Shown: one piece after another, positions 63,014-64,000 of the stretch
Position numbering within the stretch: position 1 is the stretch's first letter
Layout: every line of letters starts with the position of its first letter
Source of the DNA: DATCDR01 sp036510575
GTDB taxonomy: Bacteria > Actinomycetota > Acidimicrobiia > Acidimicrobiales > Bog-793
DNA: 64,000 nt
Assembly: GCA_036510575.1 (NCBI GenBank)
Contig: DATCDR010000036.1
Coordinates: 1 to 64,000 of the forward strand
Reading direction: 5' to 3'
Position numbers and translations under genes: made by a program
Notes under the pieces: model-generated
What the model was told of the DNA's origin: nothing
Database searches by the model: none
Seen by the model: the letters and a program-made list of their open reading frames with translations, nothing else

Positions 63014-64000
63014 ATGAGCATGCAAAAGCCCGCCAGTGGATCGCTTCTCGTGTCTGTCGTGCTCCCCTGCCTAGACGAGGCGGACTCGGTTGGGCGATGC
63101 ATCGATGAAGCGCGCCAAGCGCTCGACGAAGCCTCGATAAAGGCCGAGATCGTGGTGGTCGACAACAACTCCACCGACAACTCAGCCGACGTAGCGCGCT
63201 CACATGGTGCGCGGGTCATCTTCGAGCCGAGCCCCGGCTACGGAAGTGCGCTGCGAGCCGGAATTCTCGCTGCCTTCGGCGAGATCGTGGTCATGGCCGA
63301 CGCCGATCTGACCTATGACCTTTCAAAGATCGAGCGACTCATCAGACCGGTCATGGACGGCTCTGCAGATCTCGTACTGGGCGAACGGCTCTCTGAAGCT
63401 CCAGCCTCGACGATGCCCTTCTTGCACAGAAAGCTCGGCACTCCAACGCTCACCTATCTCGTGAAGCGAGCCACGCACGGCCTGACCGTGAGCGACAGCC
63501 AGTCCGGGTACCGGGCATTCCGACGAACCGAGATCATCGAGCTCGGCCTCACCTCTACGGGCATGGAGTTCGCGTCCGAAATGCTGATACGAGCCGGCCG
63601 GAAGGGCCTCCGGGTCACCGAGACCAGCACCGGTTACCGCGAGCGAGTCGGTGAGTCGAAACTGAACACGATCTCGGACGGCTGGCGACACCTTCGTCAG
63701 ATACTCCTACTCGCACCCCAGATCATGCTGATCGCGCCAGGCGTGCTCCTGCTGGCTCTTGGTTGCCTCTTTAGTGTCTTCGGGCTCGTCGTTCCCTCCG
63801 GCCTCGTTATCGGCTCTCTTCGTTGGCAACCAAGCTTCATTTCCGGGATCGCCCTAGTTGTCGGGCTCCAGGCGCTCCTTGCAGGTCTCGTAATCGCGGA
63901 CCGTCATAGGGCGCTCTTCGAGGCACCCTCGTCGAAGCCAAGATCAGCGCCGTCATTGGCGTCGATATGCCTCGTGCTCGGCATCATCATCACGATCGCC
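63014..64000 (+). CDS. Glycosyltransferase family 2, dolichyl-phosphate-mannose-type; runs off window end
   Basis: 329 codons visible, no stop before the edge. VVLPCLDEADSVGRCIDEARQ, IVVVDNNSTDNSADVARS, FGEIVVMADADLTYDLSKI (DxD) and QSGYRAFRRTEI are GT2 hallmarks of polyprenyl-phosphate glycosyltransferases. After the catalytic domain come membrane helices (QIMLIAPGVLLLALGCLFSVF, SFISGIALVVGLQALLAGLV, SICLVLGIIITI), so it is the membrane-anchored type. ATG 63014 follows a weak GGGGAA; not listed as a complete ORF because it is truncated. Divergent from the GT4 gene. Confidence 0.9.
   Translation, partial: MSMQKPASGSLLVSVVLPCLDEADSVGRCIDEARQALDEASIKAEIVVVDNNSTDNSADVARSHGARVIFEPSPGYGSALRAGILAAFGEIVVMADADLTYDLSKIERLIRPVMDGSADLVLGERLSEAPASTMPFLHRKLGTPTLTYLVKRATHGLTVSDSQSGYRAFRRTEIIELGLTSTGMEFASEMLIRAGRKGLRVTETSTGYRERVGESKLNTISDGWRHLRQILLLAPQIMLIAPGVLLLALGCLFSVFGLVVPSGLVIGSLRWQPSFISGIALVVGLQALLAGLVIADRHRALFEAPSSKPRSAPSLASICLVLGIIITIA

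Noticed and set aside
1..64000. tRNA genes, rRNA or CRISPR arrays
   Set aside because: I looked for T-arm and anticodon patterns and for evenly spaced short repeats and saw none; the only regular repeats are coding (18.9-23.1 kb).

Overview
This is a high-GC stretch of an actinobacterial chromosome. The indicators are: F420-type enzymes (PPOX and luciferase-like); a SepIVA-like coiled-coil gene beside coaD, DUF177 and rpmF; a DUF2469 gene; the KH/RimM/TrmD order; a zinc-binding L28; GTP-type PEP carboxykinase; and a Suf operon with a built-in Rieske protein. From memory of similar gene sets I would place it in or near the Acidimicrobiia. That is an inference and was not checked by any search. 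GTG starts and 4-base stop/start overlaps are common throughout.

Layout. 0-8.4 kb: mixed small and orphan genes, including a DUF4118 sensor without a kinase, a HAD phosphatase, pdxH, a ClpC N-domain protein with no ATPase, two VOC/globin-type genes (the globin frameshifted), a class-IV aminotransferase and a diverged luciferase-like protein. 8.4-12.6 kb, minus strand: the ribosome/SRP operon ffh-rpsP-khpA-rimM-trmD-rplS followed by a DUF2469 gene. 12.8-18.2 kb: a CorA channel, then a catabolic-looking island of a GntR regulator divergent from a zinc alcohol dehydrogenase and an aromatic-ring FAD monooxygenase. 18.3-24.9 kb, minus: a 2003-residue protein joining a cytoplasmic HD-GYP c-di-GMP phosphodiesterase to about 16 tandem extracellular repeats, with a small SIS-like gene coupled behind it. 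24.9-28.5 kb: a remnant-rich patch with a ribbon-helix-helix regulator and a nonsense-interrupted VOC gene, then a methyltransferase, a GDPD and a PPOX enzyme.

28.5-42.7 kb, minus: the main housekeeping block fakA-recG-rsmD-coaD-sepIVA-like-DUF177-rpmF-plsX-acpP-rnc-mutM-smc-ftsY, serving fatty-acid and phospholipid supply, coenzyme A, 23S/16S rRNA processing, DNA repair, chromosome condensation and membrane targeting. An intact TnpB (IS200/IS605-type) gene sits directly on the 5' end of fakA (42.7-44.1 kb). 44.3-51.7 kb: hotdog thioesterase, nitroreductase, NRDE protein, rpmB, thiL, pckG, an MFS carrier and a stand-alone Lrp ligand-binding domain. 51.7-56 kb, minus: sufB-(Cys-rich protein)-sufD-Rieske-sufC with a striking inverted repeat in its leader. 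56-64 kb: a DUF4115-type membrane protein, mutY, a DUF6941-like protein, a methyltransferase, and a four-gene glycosyltransferase group that runs off the right edge.

The most notable object is the HD-GYP/repeat giant at 18.9-24.9 kb. It places a signalling enzyme and a surface-fibre-like ectodomain in one polypeptide, and a signal-peptide-like segment lies between them. Other points worth attention are the TnpB insertion fused by an ATGA overlap to fakA, a plsX that appears to start at CTG overlapping the rpmF stop, the ClpC-N protein without ATPase domains, the acidic extension on KhpA, and three broken genes (globin, VOC and a very small ORF).
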